Assembly (NCBI GenBank): GCA_024278975.1
Contig: JAJRSD010000105.1
Coordinates: 1 to 64,000, forward strand
Length of the DNA stretch: 64,000 nt
Direction: 5' to 3'
Origin: Bacteroidota bacterium
Lineage (GTDB): Bacteria; Bacteroidota; Bacteroidia; Bacteroidales; Prolixibacteraceae
Shown here: one piece after another, positions 27,084-35,102 of the stretch
Numbering within the stretch: the stretch's first letter is position 1
Layout: every line of letters starts with the position of its first letter
Made by a program: the position numbers and the translations under genes
Notes under the pieces: generated by a model
Told to the model about the DNA's origin: nothing
The model's input: only the letters and a program-made list of their open reading frames with translations
Databases searched by the model: none

Positions 27084-27656
27084 AGTTTGATGGAAAGTTT
27101 GTGTTTGGAAAATAAACCGTAGAGGCCGAGAGATGCAGAAGAAGAAAATATACGGACAATTGAAAGCTCAACAATTACGTCCTGGCGATAAAAAGTATTA
27201 TTTCACCAAACCTTAATCGTGTAAAATTACTCCTGCTTTTATTTACGAATGAACATTTTCTCCCGGGAAACTACCATTGGGTAGCAGATCAACATAAATT
27301 AATAAATTTGCATCTTTTGCCCGGGTTTCTTTAACTTGTACAAGTTATTCCGCAGTTTTCTGCTTCCTGTTATTTCCTTTGTTGTATCCCAGAATGTGTG
27401 GTTTGAGAGTACCTGCCAATGACAGATTTTGTTTCAAAGACCCGACCCTGAATCCGTCAGATTGACGGACAGGGTGACGTTCCAATGTAATACGATGTTT
27501 ATAAATACCGTCATGCTGTCCAAAGGCCTCCTATGGCGAACTTGATTCAGCATCTCTCTGTCAATTACTCATTATGCCTAATAAGTTAGGTTAACTCTTG
27601 CAATGATGTATAATCGTAGGGGATAAAATAGGGTCGGAAGTGTCAAACTCAATAAA
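27084..27656. other. 573-base non-coding region with REP-like hairpins
   Basis: No gene is recognised. A strong two-part hairpin, ACCCTG-CCGTC/GACGG-CAGGGT, occupies 27445-27475. It is followed by CGTCATGCTG and TTGATTCAGCATCT (about 27509-27556), a pattern typical of a dispersed Bacteroidota intergenic repeat and related to the element at 16643-16726. The rest (27084-27440) shows nothing I can identify. Confidence 0.5.
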
Positions 27657-28889
27657 TTACAACAGTGCTTGTTCAATATCCTGAATTAAATCTGCAACAT
27701 TTTCAATACCAACTGAAAGTCGCATCATTGTATCTCTGATATTTGCCTTATCTCTCTCTTCGTCCGAAAACTCAGCATAAATAGTTGAGTACGGATGAAT
27801 AATCAGAGTCTTATTGTCGTTAAGGTTGGTCGCCCGTCGTATTATTTTCAGCTTATTCATAAATGTAAAACAGGCCTCCTTCGACTCCAAATCAAAGGAT
27901 AAAATTGTTCCGGGAACTCCATTAAAATACTTTTTTGCAAACTCGAAATTCGAATCCGACTGAAGTCCCGGATAATCTATACTTTTTATTTTTGAGTGTG
28001 TTTTGAAAAAAGCACTTAAATCCATGCAGTTATCGTAACATTTTTCAACTCTCAACTCTAAGATATCCAGCCCCTGAATTTGTAATTTTGCAGTTTGCGG
28101 TGTCATGCTTCCTCCGGTATTCCGATAAATATTTTTTCTGATTTTTGCCATAAAAGCATTTCCCAAAAACTTCTCAGTGTATTTCGAGAAATTTGGATTG
28201 CACTTCCAATCGTAATTACCATGGTCGATAATTGCCCCTCCAAACGAAGTTGCCCCTCCCGAAATATATTTTGTTGTTGAAATAACCTCGATGTTTACAC
28301 CAAATTTACCGGCTTCAAAAACATTTGGAGGAGTAATAGTACTGTCGGCAATCAGCAATAAATTATGTTTTAGCGCAATTTTGCTTAACATTTCTATGTC
28401 AACAATTTTAAGCTGAGGATTAGTTACTGTTTCAAAATAAATTGCTCTGGTTTTTTCGTCGATAAGACTTTCGATATCGGGTTCCGATTTTAATAATGAG
28501 TATCGGGTTTCAAATCCAAATTCTTTAAAAGTATTATTAAACAGAGCCAAAGTATGACCAAACAATTGGTTACTTGAAATTATATTTTCGCCTGATTTTG
28601 TGATTGCCATTATTGTATTCGATATTGCAGCCATTCCAGAACTTACTGCAATAACACCATTGCTTTTCGTTAAGGTTTTCAGTTTCATCTCGAAATATTC
28701 GACGGTTGGACTCGACGAGCGCGAGTAAACATGCGCAACGTATTCTCCTTTAAAATTAGCCTCCATCTGTTCAGCTGAATCAAATTCGAAAGCCACTGAT
28801 TCATACAATGGCATTTGCAATGAGTTGTGTGGGTCTTTTTTCGAAAAAGGTACATTCAGGGAAGTTGTTGTAAATCCAGTATTTTTCAT
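27657..28889 (-). CDS. PLP-dependent trans-sulfuration enzyme (Cys/Met metabolism family)
   Basis: A 410-residue enzyme of the Cys/Met metabolism PLP family (cystathionine gamma-synthase, cystathionine lyase, methionine gamma-lyase, O-acetylhomoserine sulfhydrylase). Seen are YSRSSSPTVEYFE, SSGMAAISNTIMAI, VTNPQLKIVDI, LIADSTITPPNVFEAGKFG and the lysine loop VISTTKYISGGATSFGGAI. The C-terminus carries RLSVGIENVADLIQDIEQAL. Members cannot be told apart reliably by eye, so no gene symbol is given. It is divergent from glgB and apparently monocistronic. Confidence 0.9.
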   Translation of the reverse strand: MKNTGFTTTSLNVPFSKKDPHNSLQMPLYESVAFEFDSAEQMEANFKGEYVAHVYSRSSSPTVEYFEMKLKTLTKSNGVIAVSSGMAAISNTIMAITKSGENIISSNQLFGHTLALFNNTFKEFGFETRYSLLKSEPDIESLIDEKTRAIYFETVTNPQLKIVDIEMLSKIALKHNLLLIADSTITPPNVFEAGKFGVNIEVISTTKYISGGATSFGGAIIDHGNYDWKCNPNFSKYTEKFLGNAFMAKIRKNIYRNTGGSMTPQTAKLQIQGLDILELRVEKCYDNCMDLSAFFKTHSKIKSIDYPGLQSDSNFEFAKKYFNGVPGTILSFDLESKEACFTFMNKLKIIRRATNLNDNKTLIIHPYSTIYAEFSDEERDKANIRDTMMRLSVGIENVADLIQDIEQALL

Positions 28890-29018
28890 TGAAAGTTGTT
28901 TTTTTCAAAACAAAAATAAGAATATAAAGTTTACCAAATATAGTAATTGGTACGGTAATTGCAATGTGCCCAACAAGTTTTGAATTAATAATTAAACAGC
29001 ATTTATTTAAACTTATTA

Positions 29019-29053
29019 ACCATGGCTCCCCCGCCGTGGTTTTCTTTTTTTAT
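29019..29053 (+). terminator. Terminator-like hairpin in the glgB upstream region
   Basis: The stem ACCATGGC/GCCGTGGT, loop of six, is followed by TTTCTTTTTTT on the plus strand. It lies about 110 bases before the glgB start and downstream of no known plus-strand gene. It may end a short leader or small RNA, or act as an attenuator. Confidence 0.55.
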
Positions 29054-29160
29054 TGTAATCATAGAAGCTTTCTTCTTTATCATTTCCTGAAAAAACAATA
29101 TTTCTCAAAAAATTGTTACAACTTCATACCCGAATATTTACCTTTATAAAAAATGTAATT

Positions 29161-31176
29161 ATGAATAAATCAGTTCCTAAACTTGTAAATGATGACCAGT
29201 GGTTAGAGCCATTTTCAGAAACAATTATTAATCGTATTGAAGAGGCAGATAAAAAAGAGAAAGAATTAACAGGTGGTAAATTGCTTTCCGACTTTGCCAG
29301 CGGACATCACTATTTCGGATTACACAAAACCGTTGAAGGGTGGGTAATTCGAGAGTGGGCACCAAATGCTACATTTATTTATTTAATAGGTACTTTTAAT
29401 AATTGGGAAGAGCAGAAGGAATTCACTTTCATACGACTCGAAAATGGAGTCTGGGAATTGAATTTGGATAAGTCAGATCTTCAGCACGAAGATTTATATG
29501 CACTTTCGGTTCACTGGGCGATAAACCATGGGAAACGAATTCCGGCGTGGGCTACCCGGGTTGTGCAAGATTCGAATACCAATATTTTTAATGCTCAGGT
29601 TTGGGCTCCCGAAAATCCGTATCAATGGAAAAACCCCGGATTTCAACGTAAAAACGAGCCGGCACTAATTTACGAAGGGCATGTTGGAATGGCCGGCGAA
29701 GAGGAACGAGTTCATACATACAACGAATTTCGGGAACAGATGCTACCGCGAATTAAATCGAACGGATATAATACAATTCAGTTAATGGCAATTCCGGAGC
29801 ATCCGTATTACGGTAGCTTTGGGTATCATATTTCCAGCTTTTTTGCACCCTCATCGCGGTTTGGCACTCCCGACGAATTAAGACAATTAATTGACGAAGC
29901 TCACGGAATGGGAATTTCGGTTATTATGGATTTAGTTCATTCTCATGCCGTAAAAAATGAGCTGGAAGGATTGGGGAATTTCGATGGAACACGGTTTCAG
30001 TTTTTTCACGATGGAGCAAAAGGAGACCACCCTGCCTGGGATTCGTACTGTTTTAATTATGGGAAAAATGAGGTTTTACACTTTCTTTTATCGAATATAA
30101 AATATTGGTTAGAAGAGTTTAAATTCGACGGCTATCGTTTCGACGGAGTAACAAGTATGCTATATTTCGACCACGGACTGGAGCGTGCTTTTACAAGTTA
30201 CGACGACTATTTTAATGCCGGAGTTGACCACGAGGCAACTACCTATTTCCGCCTGGCAAACAGACTGATGAAACAGGTAAATCCAAATTCATTGTCGATT
30301 GCCGAAGATATGAGTGGAATGCCGGGACTCGCTGTTTCGGTAGATGATGGCGGACTGGGTTTCGATTACCGAATGGCGATGGGAGTGCCCGATTTCTGGA
30401 TTAAAATGATAAAAGAAAAATCGGACGACGAGTGGGAGGTTGGCGATATTTTTTATCAGCTAACATCGAAACGGATGGACGAAAAAGTTGTGAGTTATGC
30501 CGAATCTCACGATCAGGCTTTGGTTGGCGATAAAACAATTATTTTCCGTCTCATCGACAAAGAGATGTATTTCAGTATGCGGAAAGATCAGCCAAACATT
30601 AAAGTTGACCGCGGAATTGCACTACATAAAATGATACGTCTTGCAACGGCTTCAATGGCGGGTGGTGCGTATCTTAATTTTATGGGAAACGAATTTGGAC
30701 ATCCCGAATGGATTGATTTTCCACGCGAAGGAAATGGCTGGTCGTATAAACATGCACGCCGAATATGGAGTATTGCCGAAGACCCCGAACTAAAATTTCA
30801 CTGGCTTTACGATTTCGATAAAGAGATGATTAATTTTAATAACGAAAATAAACTGCTCACAATTCCATCGGTTGATTTGGTACTCGAAAACAAACCCGAT
30901 AAAGTTTTGGCATTTCATCGCGGACTGTTTCTGTTTCTGTTTAATTTCAATCCAAATCAGTCGTTTACCAATTATGGAATTCCGCTGGGAGCCGGTAAAT
31001 ATAAAATTGTGCTGAACACCGATTCGGGCAGATTTGGCGGTAACGATTTGGTTGACGAACAAATTAGCTACTACACGCTGCCCAGTGCAGGAATTACAAG
31101 TCAGCACTATCTGAAAATGTACCTGCCGGCACGAACGGCTTTGGTTTTAAAGAAGATTGATATTGCTGGGGTTTAG
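29161..31176 (+). CDS. glgB: 1,4-alpha-glucan branching enzyme (GH13, eukaryote-like type)
   Basis: A 671-residue enzyme that forms alpha-1,6 branches in glycogen. The ATG at 29161 is preferred over upstream extensions, which have no homology-like sequence. An N-terminal CBM48 (about 50-150, IGTFNNWEEQ) precedes a GH13 barrel with VIMDLVHSHA, DGYRFDGVTSMLY (nucleophile Asp), SIAEDMSGMPG (acid/base Glu) and YAESHDQALVGD. The SGMPG context and overall length are closer to eukaryotic GBE than to E. coli GlgB. It opens the glycogen cluster, but accessory genes separate it from the rest. Confidence 0.93.
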   Translation: MNKSVPKLVNDDQWLEPFSETIINRIEEADKKEKELTGGKLLSDFASGHHYFGLHKTVEGWVIREWAPNATFIYLIGTFNNWEEQKEFTFIRLENGVWELNLDKSDLQHEDLYALSVHWAINHGKRIPAWATRVVQDSNTNIFNAQVWAPENPYQWKNPGFQRKNEPALIYEGHVGMAGEEERVHTYNEFREQMLPRIKSNGYNTIQLMAIPEHPYYGSFGYHISSFFAPSSRFGTPDELRQLIDEAHGMGISVIMDLVHSHAVKNELEGLGNFDGTRFQFFHDGAKGDHPAWDSYCFNYGKNEVLHFLLSNIKYWLEEFKFDGYRFDGVTSMLYFDHGLERAFTSYDDYFNAGVDHEATTYFRLANRLMKQVNPNSLSIAEDMSGMPGLAVSVDDGGLGFDYRMAMGVPDFWIKMIKEKSDDEWEVGDIFYQLTSKRMDEKVVSYAESHDQALVGDKTIIFRLIDKEMYFSMRKDQPNIKVDRGIALHKMIRLATASMAGGAYLNFMGNEFGHPEWIDFPREGNGWSYKHARRIWSIAEDPELKFHWLYDFDKEMINFNNENKLLTIPSVDLVLENKPDKVLAFHRGLFLFLFNFNPNQSFTNYGIPLGAGKYKIVLNTDSGRFGGNDLVDEQISYYTLPSAGITSQHYLKMYLPARTALVLKKIDIAGV

Positions 31177-31188
31177 ACAATTATTATA

Positions 31189-31209
31189 GTGCGCGGTACA
31201 ATTGCGCAC
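31189..31209. repeat. GTGCGC/GCGCAC palindrome, fragment of a dispersed repeat
   Basis: A perfect 6-bp GC stem with a 9-base loop is followed by CAGCGAGGGAT. Related pieces (ATGTAATCGCGCACGATGAG) occur at 34241-34260 and near 34970, in every case beside accessory genes inserted in the glycogen cluster. Confidence 0.45.
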
Positions 31210-31322
31210 CAGCGAGGGATTTTGCTGGGGTTTAGGCTGGGATTGGTTTTTAGTTTCTTAAAGGGTGAATGTATATACGAGTTATGCACAAGCGGGCAAA
31301 TTAATGACGACAAGTGGTAGTA

Positions 31323-31354
31323 TTTGGATATTTCGTCATTAAGCCATATCTTTG
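31323..31354 (+). promoter_or_regulatory. Promoter of the DUF4143 ATPase gene
   Basis: TTTG (31323-31326), exactly 20 bases, then TATCTTTG (31347-31354) is a full match to the Bacteroidota housekeeping promoter TTTG-N19-21-TAnnTTTG. Transcription would start at about 31361, leaving a 5' leader of only some six bases before the ATG at 31367. Confidence 0.75.
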
Positions 31355-31366
31355 TTGAAAAAAATA

Positions 31367-32569
31367 ATGGTACAACGAGAAATATATTTAAATAAGTTAA
31401 GGCAACTCAAAGACCAAAACCTAATAAAAGTTATTACAGGTATTAGACGGAGTGGAAAATCAACTCTGTTAGAAATCTTTAAAAATGAATTATTAGCTAA
31501 TGGTATCTCTTCAAGGAATATTATTTTCCTCAATTTTGAAGAACGTGAAAACCTCAATTTTACAGACTGGACAGAATTATATGATGAAATCATAAAAACC
31601 GTAAACACTGATAATAAATATTACATTTTTTTAGATGAGGTGCAATTGATTAATGATTTCGAGAAACTCATTAATAGTCTATATACTAAAAAGAATATTG
31701 ATTTATACATAACCGGCTCAAATGCTTACCTACTATCAAGTGAATTAGCAACACTTTTAACGGGCAGATACATTGCTATTAATATTCAACCTTTTTCGTT
31801 TAAAGAATACACATTAGCAAATAAAGATGAAAAAAATACAGACCGTCTTTTTCGCAAGTATATTAACGAAAGTTGTTTCCCGGAAGCAGTTACACTTTCT
31901 CAAGAGAACACAGATTTAGTAAACGACTACCTGCAATCAATTTATGATACTGTTATTATTAAAGATATTGCTCAACGGCATAAGTTAAGAAATATTCATA
32001 ATCTACATCGTGTTATTAGTTTCTTGTTTAATTCAATTGGTTCTTCTGTTTCGCCGACAAATATTGCGAAGGAACTTAATAAAAGTTCAAAGAAACAGAT
32101 ATCGCATAATACAATTATTAAGTATTTAGATTTCCTCACTCAATCATATATTTTATATGCAGCACCTCGTTATGACATAAAAGGCAAAGAATTACTTACA
32201 ACAAATGAAAAATACTATCTCGTAGATTTGGGGTTGAGAAATATTACAGCGACCAATAAATATGATACTGACTTAGGACATAAATTAGAAAATGTTGTTT
32301 ATTTTGAATTATTTAGACGAGGAGGTAAAGTATATGTAGGAAAACACAACGATAAAGAGATTGATTTTGTAGTGCAAAAATCAAATAATGAAAGAGAATA
32401 TTATCAAGTTGCCTTTACTGTTAATGACGAAAAAACATTTAAGAGAGAGATTTCGGCATTTAAAAGAATTAATGACAATTATCCAAAATATCTTTTAACA
32501 CTTGATTATGATAATGTAAATATAGATGGAATTCAAAAGTTAAATGTTATTGATTGGTTATTACAGTAA
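31367..32569 (+). CDS. AAA ATPase with DUF4143 domain (1)
   Basis: A 400-residue protein with AAA_14-type P-loop GIRRSGKSTLLEIF (about 24-37), Walker B YIFLDEVQL (about 90) and a C-terminal DUF4143 region containing a restriction-nuclease-like patch (ENVVYFELFRRGG, EIDFVV). ATG at 31367 is chosen because it fits the promoter; a TTG frame begins five codons earlier. The family is abundant and horizontally mobile in Bacteroidota, but its function is unknown. It is one of three such genes in this window and lies in the accessory block interrupting the glycogen genes. Confidence 0.9.
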   Translation: MVQREIYLNKLRQLKDQNLIKVITGIRRSGKSTLLEIFKNELLANGISSRNIIFLNFEERENLNFTDWTELYDEIIKTVNTDNKYYIFLDEVQLINDFEKLINSLYTKKNIDLYITGSNAYLLSSELATLLTGRYIAINIQPFSFKEYTLANKDEKNTDRLFRKYINESCFPEAVTLSQENTDLVNDYLQSIYDTVIIKDIAQRHKLRNIHNLHRVISFLFNSIGSSVSPTNIAKELNKSSKKQISHNTIIKYLDFLTQSYILYAAPRYDIKGKELLTTNEKYYLVDLGLRNITATNKYDTDLGHKLENVVYFELFRRGGKVYVGKHNDKEIDFVVQKSNNEREYYQVAFTVNDEKTFKREISAFKRINDNYPKYLLTLDYDNVNIDGIQKLNVIDWLLQ

Positions 32570-32655
32570 GATTAAAAAATAAATAAAATAATGAAAAATG
32601 CCAGTGCCGTCAGCGGTCAGCAAAAAAACCAGTAATACATAAAAACATAATAAAT

Positions 32656-33939
32656 ATGAAAAATTTAAACAAACTACTATTTCTTCTTATTGTTTTAGCC
32701 GGATGTACAAACAGTAGCAATAATACATCAATTTACAATGAAAGATTATCTGAACTATTAGACGCTAAAAATTTTTTTAAGCTAAAAGTAGAGTTGAAAA
32801 ATAATAAGAATAATCTTTCTGAAAAGAGTCTATTGTATTATAAAGCTCAGGTTCATACTGTCTTTCTCCAAACTAAACAGTCTAGTGAATGTGTTGACTT
32901 GTTGCTCAAAGAGTATAAAAATCAAATGCACGATTCAACGATTGTTGAGTTGTTGAGTGTAGAATCGGCCAACTATGTATTTGACTATAAGTACAAAGAA
33001 GCTGCCGAACTATTTAAGGTTATCCTGGAAGAATACAATGCAGTGCTGGACAGTTCTGATATGGAAAATTATCGGAACAACTATCAATTGTTTGGAACAT
33101 TGGAAGCCATAAAACCACAAGTAATTCACAAAAATAAAACATATGAGATTTTATCTTACCGTAACAGATTTAACCATCAGATGATTCCTGTTCAGTGTGG
33201 TGGTGAAAAAGGTGAGTTTGTATTTGATTCAGGAGCAAACCTTTCTGGCATTACTGAAAGCTTTGCAAAAAAGATGAACTTAACAATTCTAGAGTCGAAT
33301 GTGAGCGTTGGATCATCGACAGAAATTGAAACTGAAACCAAATTGGCTGTTGCTGATAGTTTTTATGTTGGGGATATTTTATTTGAAAATGTTGTTTTTC
33401 TTGTATTCCCCGATGAACAGTTGAGTTTCCCGAGTCATAATTACGAAATAAATGGAATTATTGGCTTTCCGGTAATGTACCAAATGGGAGAAATTAGAAT
33501 GCATAATGATGGTTCTATGATTATTCCTAAGAAGTCAGATGATAGACAATTACAGAATATGTTTATGAATGGCTTAAATCCTGTAGTTCTACTTTTATCT
33601 GATGGAGATACTTTATTTTTCACAATGGATACAGGTGCAAAGGTTTCTGAGCTTTCTAAAAAGTATTACGAAGAGCATAAAGAGATGGTTGAAGAGAAAG
33701 GAACATTAACTACATCTCAGCGTAGTGGTGTTGGAGGTACGGTAGAGGGGAAAGAATTTGTATTACACAATTTCCCCTACACAATAGGAAGTAAAAGTAA
33801 TGTGCTTCCAGAAATTCCTGTAGTACTAACAGAATACTCTTTTAGTGAAGATTTTGATGGTAATTTGGGTCAGGATGTATTTTCACAATTCAATGAGATG
33901 ATTTTAAATTTTCAATATATGTATGTTGATTTTGAGTAA
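32656..33939 (+). CDS. Lipoprotein with two retropepsin-like aspartic protease domains
   Basis: A 427-residue protein with a lipoprotein signal (IVLAGCTNS, Cys about 17). A helical TPR-like region spans about 25-150. Two aspartyl-protease half-domains follow: GEFVFDSGANLSGI (about 192) and LFFTMDTGAKVSEL (about 318), each with a D(S/T)GA catalytic motif and a following hydrophobic-GG-type loop (NGIIGFPVM, NLGQDVF). Retaining both motifs suggests an intramolecular pseudo-dimer. Probably a membrane-anchored periplasmic peptidase. Substrate unknown. Confidence 0.85.
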   Translation: MKNLNKLLFLLIVLAGCTNSSNNTSIYNERLSELLDAKNFFKLKVELKNNKNNLSEKSLLYYKAQVHTVFLQTKQSSECVDLLLKEYKNQMHDSTIVELLSVESANYVFDYKYKEAAELFKVILEEYNAVLDSSDMENYRNNYQLFGTLEAIKPQVIHKNKTYEILSYRNRFNHQMIPVQCGGEKGEFVFDSGANLSGITESFAKKMNLTILESNVSVGSSTEIETETKLAVADSFYVGDILFENVVFLVFPDEQLSFPSHNYEINGIIGFPVMYQMGEIRMHNDGSMIIPKKSDDRQLQNMFMNGLNPVVLLLSDGDTLFFTMDTGAKVSELSKKYYEEHKEMVEEKGTLTTSQRSGVGGTVEGKEFVLHNFPYTIGSKSNVLPEIPVVLTEYSFSEDFDGNLGQDVFSQFNEMILNFQYMYVDFE

Positions 33940-33955
33940 TAGATATCTAATGCCG

Positions 33956-34178
33956 AAAAGCTGTGTGGTTTGAGTACAATGCCTTATGCCCGGAGTGAAT
34001 AAAATCAGGACTCAGACATTGACACTTTGGTTTCATTTAGAAAACCACTTGGATGGGAATTTTTTGACCCAAAGAGTTTTTAGAAAATGAACTAAAACTT
34101 GAAGTCGATTTGGTTTCAGAAAAAGCACTCAAGGAACAATTAAGACAAATAATTTTAAGTAACGTTAAGTACGTATGA
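33956..34178 (+). pseudogene. Decayed MNT-type nucleotidyltransferase (antitoxin-like)
   Basis: Reading 33956-34178 gives PYARSE, stop, NQDSDIDTLVSF, RKPLGWEFFDPK, then after a one-base deletion (CCAAAGAG, expected CCAAAAGAG) EFLENELKLEVDLV, SEKALKEQLRQIIL, SNVKYV and a stop. This matches the small MNT nucleotidyltransferase family (GSxARGE..SDID core, partner of HEPN toxins). An in-frame stop, the frameshift and a missing N-terminus make it a pseudogene. No HEPN gene is beside it. Confidence 0.8.
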
Positions 34179-34179
34179 G

Positions 34180-34260
34180 CTCTCGCTACCGCACGATTGT
34201 ATCATTTGGTTTAAAGACAGTTTATCAACTTTGGAACGCGATGTAATCGCGCACGATGAG
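34180..34260. repeat. Direct repeat on the left of the toxin-antitoxin cassette
   Basis: CTCTCGCTACCGCA (34180-34193) and TGGTTTAAAGACAGTTTATCAA (34207-34228) recur on the right of the cassette at 34932-34945 and 34979-35000, with different spacing between the two blocks. They are followed by a GCGCGAT/ATCGCGC-type palindrome. Confidence 0.7.
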
Positions 34261-34345
34261 AAGTTATCCCGCGCGCAAAGAGAGCAGAAAATACTTGTAG
34301 AATATACATATTTGATATACTTTTACAATATTAAAAAGAAGTATC

Positions 34346-34576
34346 ATGAAAACTGTATCATTGAAAATTGACGATTCCATATTCGGAGAAACAGAAAAGA
34401 TTCTATCGAAAATGAAAAAACCCCGGAACAGATATATTAACGAGGCAATAGATTATTACAACCAACTTCAAAGACGATTGATAATCGAAAAAAGATTAAA
34501 AAAGGAATCGGAACTCGTAAAAGGAGATTCTATGTCGGTACTTAAAGAATTTGAGGAGATTGATTATGCCGATTAA
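34346..34576 (+). CDS. Antitoxin of a MazEF-like pair (ribbon-helix-helix type)
   Basis: A 76-residue protein with KTVSLKIDDSIFGETEKILSK, the beta strand and helix of a ribbon-helix-helix DNA-binding fold, then NRYINEAIDYYNQ and an acidic, probably unstructured C-terminal tail (SVLKEFEEIDYAD) expected to wrap the toxin. Its last 11 bases overlap the toxin start. Antitoxins of this kind bind their own promoter, so autoregulation is expected. Confidence 0.85.
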   Translation: MKTVSLKIDDSIFGETEKILSKMKKPRNRYINEAIDYYNQLQRRLIIEKRLKKESELVKGDSMSVLKEFEEIDYAD

Positions 34577-34910
34577 ACAATTTGAAATCTGGCTTGCAGA
34601 TTTAAATCCACAGATTGGAACAGAACCAGGAAAAACCAGACCTGTTTCAGTCGTTCAGACTAACTTACTGAACAAAATTCCTCATCCTTCGACTATTGTT
34701 TGTCCCTTAACAACAAACGTTAAAATAGGCTCAGAAATATTAAGAGTTCACCTTAAAAAAGGAGTGACCGAACTACATCAAGATAGCGATATAATGATTG
34801 ACCAGCTTCGTTCCATTGACAATAAAAGACTTATAAAAAAAGTTGGAGATTTACCCAGTGAATTGGTAGAGCTGATTAAAGAGAACATTCAGATAATTAT
34901 GGATTTATAG
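34566..34910 (+). CDS. MazF/PemK-family toxin (endoribonuclease)
   Basis: A 114-residue toxin starting MPIKQFEIWLADLNP. An in-frame TTG five codons earlier is rejected because the ATG has a GAGGAG upstream and the family start fits. Visible family features are WLADLNPQIGTEPGKTRPVSVVQ, the STIVCPLTTN strand with catalytic Thr/Ser region, and QDSDIMIDQLRSIDNKRL. MazF toxins cleave mRNA at short specific sequences when the antitoxin is degraded. The pair is bracketed by direct repeats and lies next to a dead antitoxin-like gene. Confidence 0.92.
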   Translation: MPIKQFEIWLADLNPQIGTEPGKTRPVSVVQTNLLNKIPHPSTIVCPLTTNVKIGSEILRVHLKKGVTELHQDSDIMIDQLRSIDNKRLIKKVGDLPSELVELIKENIQIIMDL

Positions 34911-34931
34911 AATGAAAGTTTAAAGCACGAC

Positions 34932-35000
34932 CTCTCGCTACCGCATTGTTTATCCTGTATGGCGGGAATTATATCGCGTGGTTTAAAGATAGTTTGTCAA
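34932..35000. repeat. Direct repeat on the right of the toxin-antitoxin cassette
   Basis: Contains CTCTCGCTACCGCA and TGGTTTAAAGATAGTTTGTCAA, matching the left copy at 34180-34260 with two changes in the second block and a longer middle part. Confidence 0.7.
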
Positions 35001-35102
35001 ATTGCGATTACGCGACAAAATAAAAATATAAAATACTATAATTTCAGAAAAACGCGTAAATGAAAATATAAATCTTTATATTTGTAAGAATAAGATAAAT
35101 TT

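Noticed and set aside
30790-31107. 105-codon minus-strand frame inside glgB
   Set aside because: Antisense shadow of a well-supported gene, with no family features.
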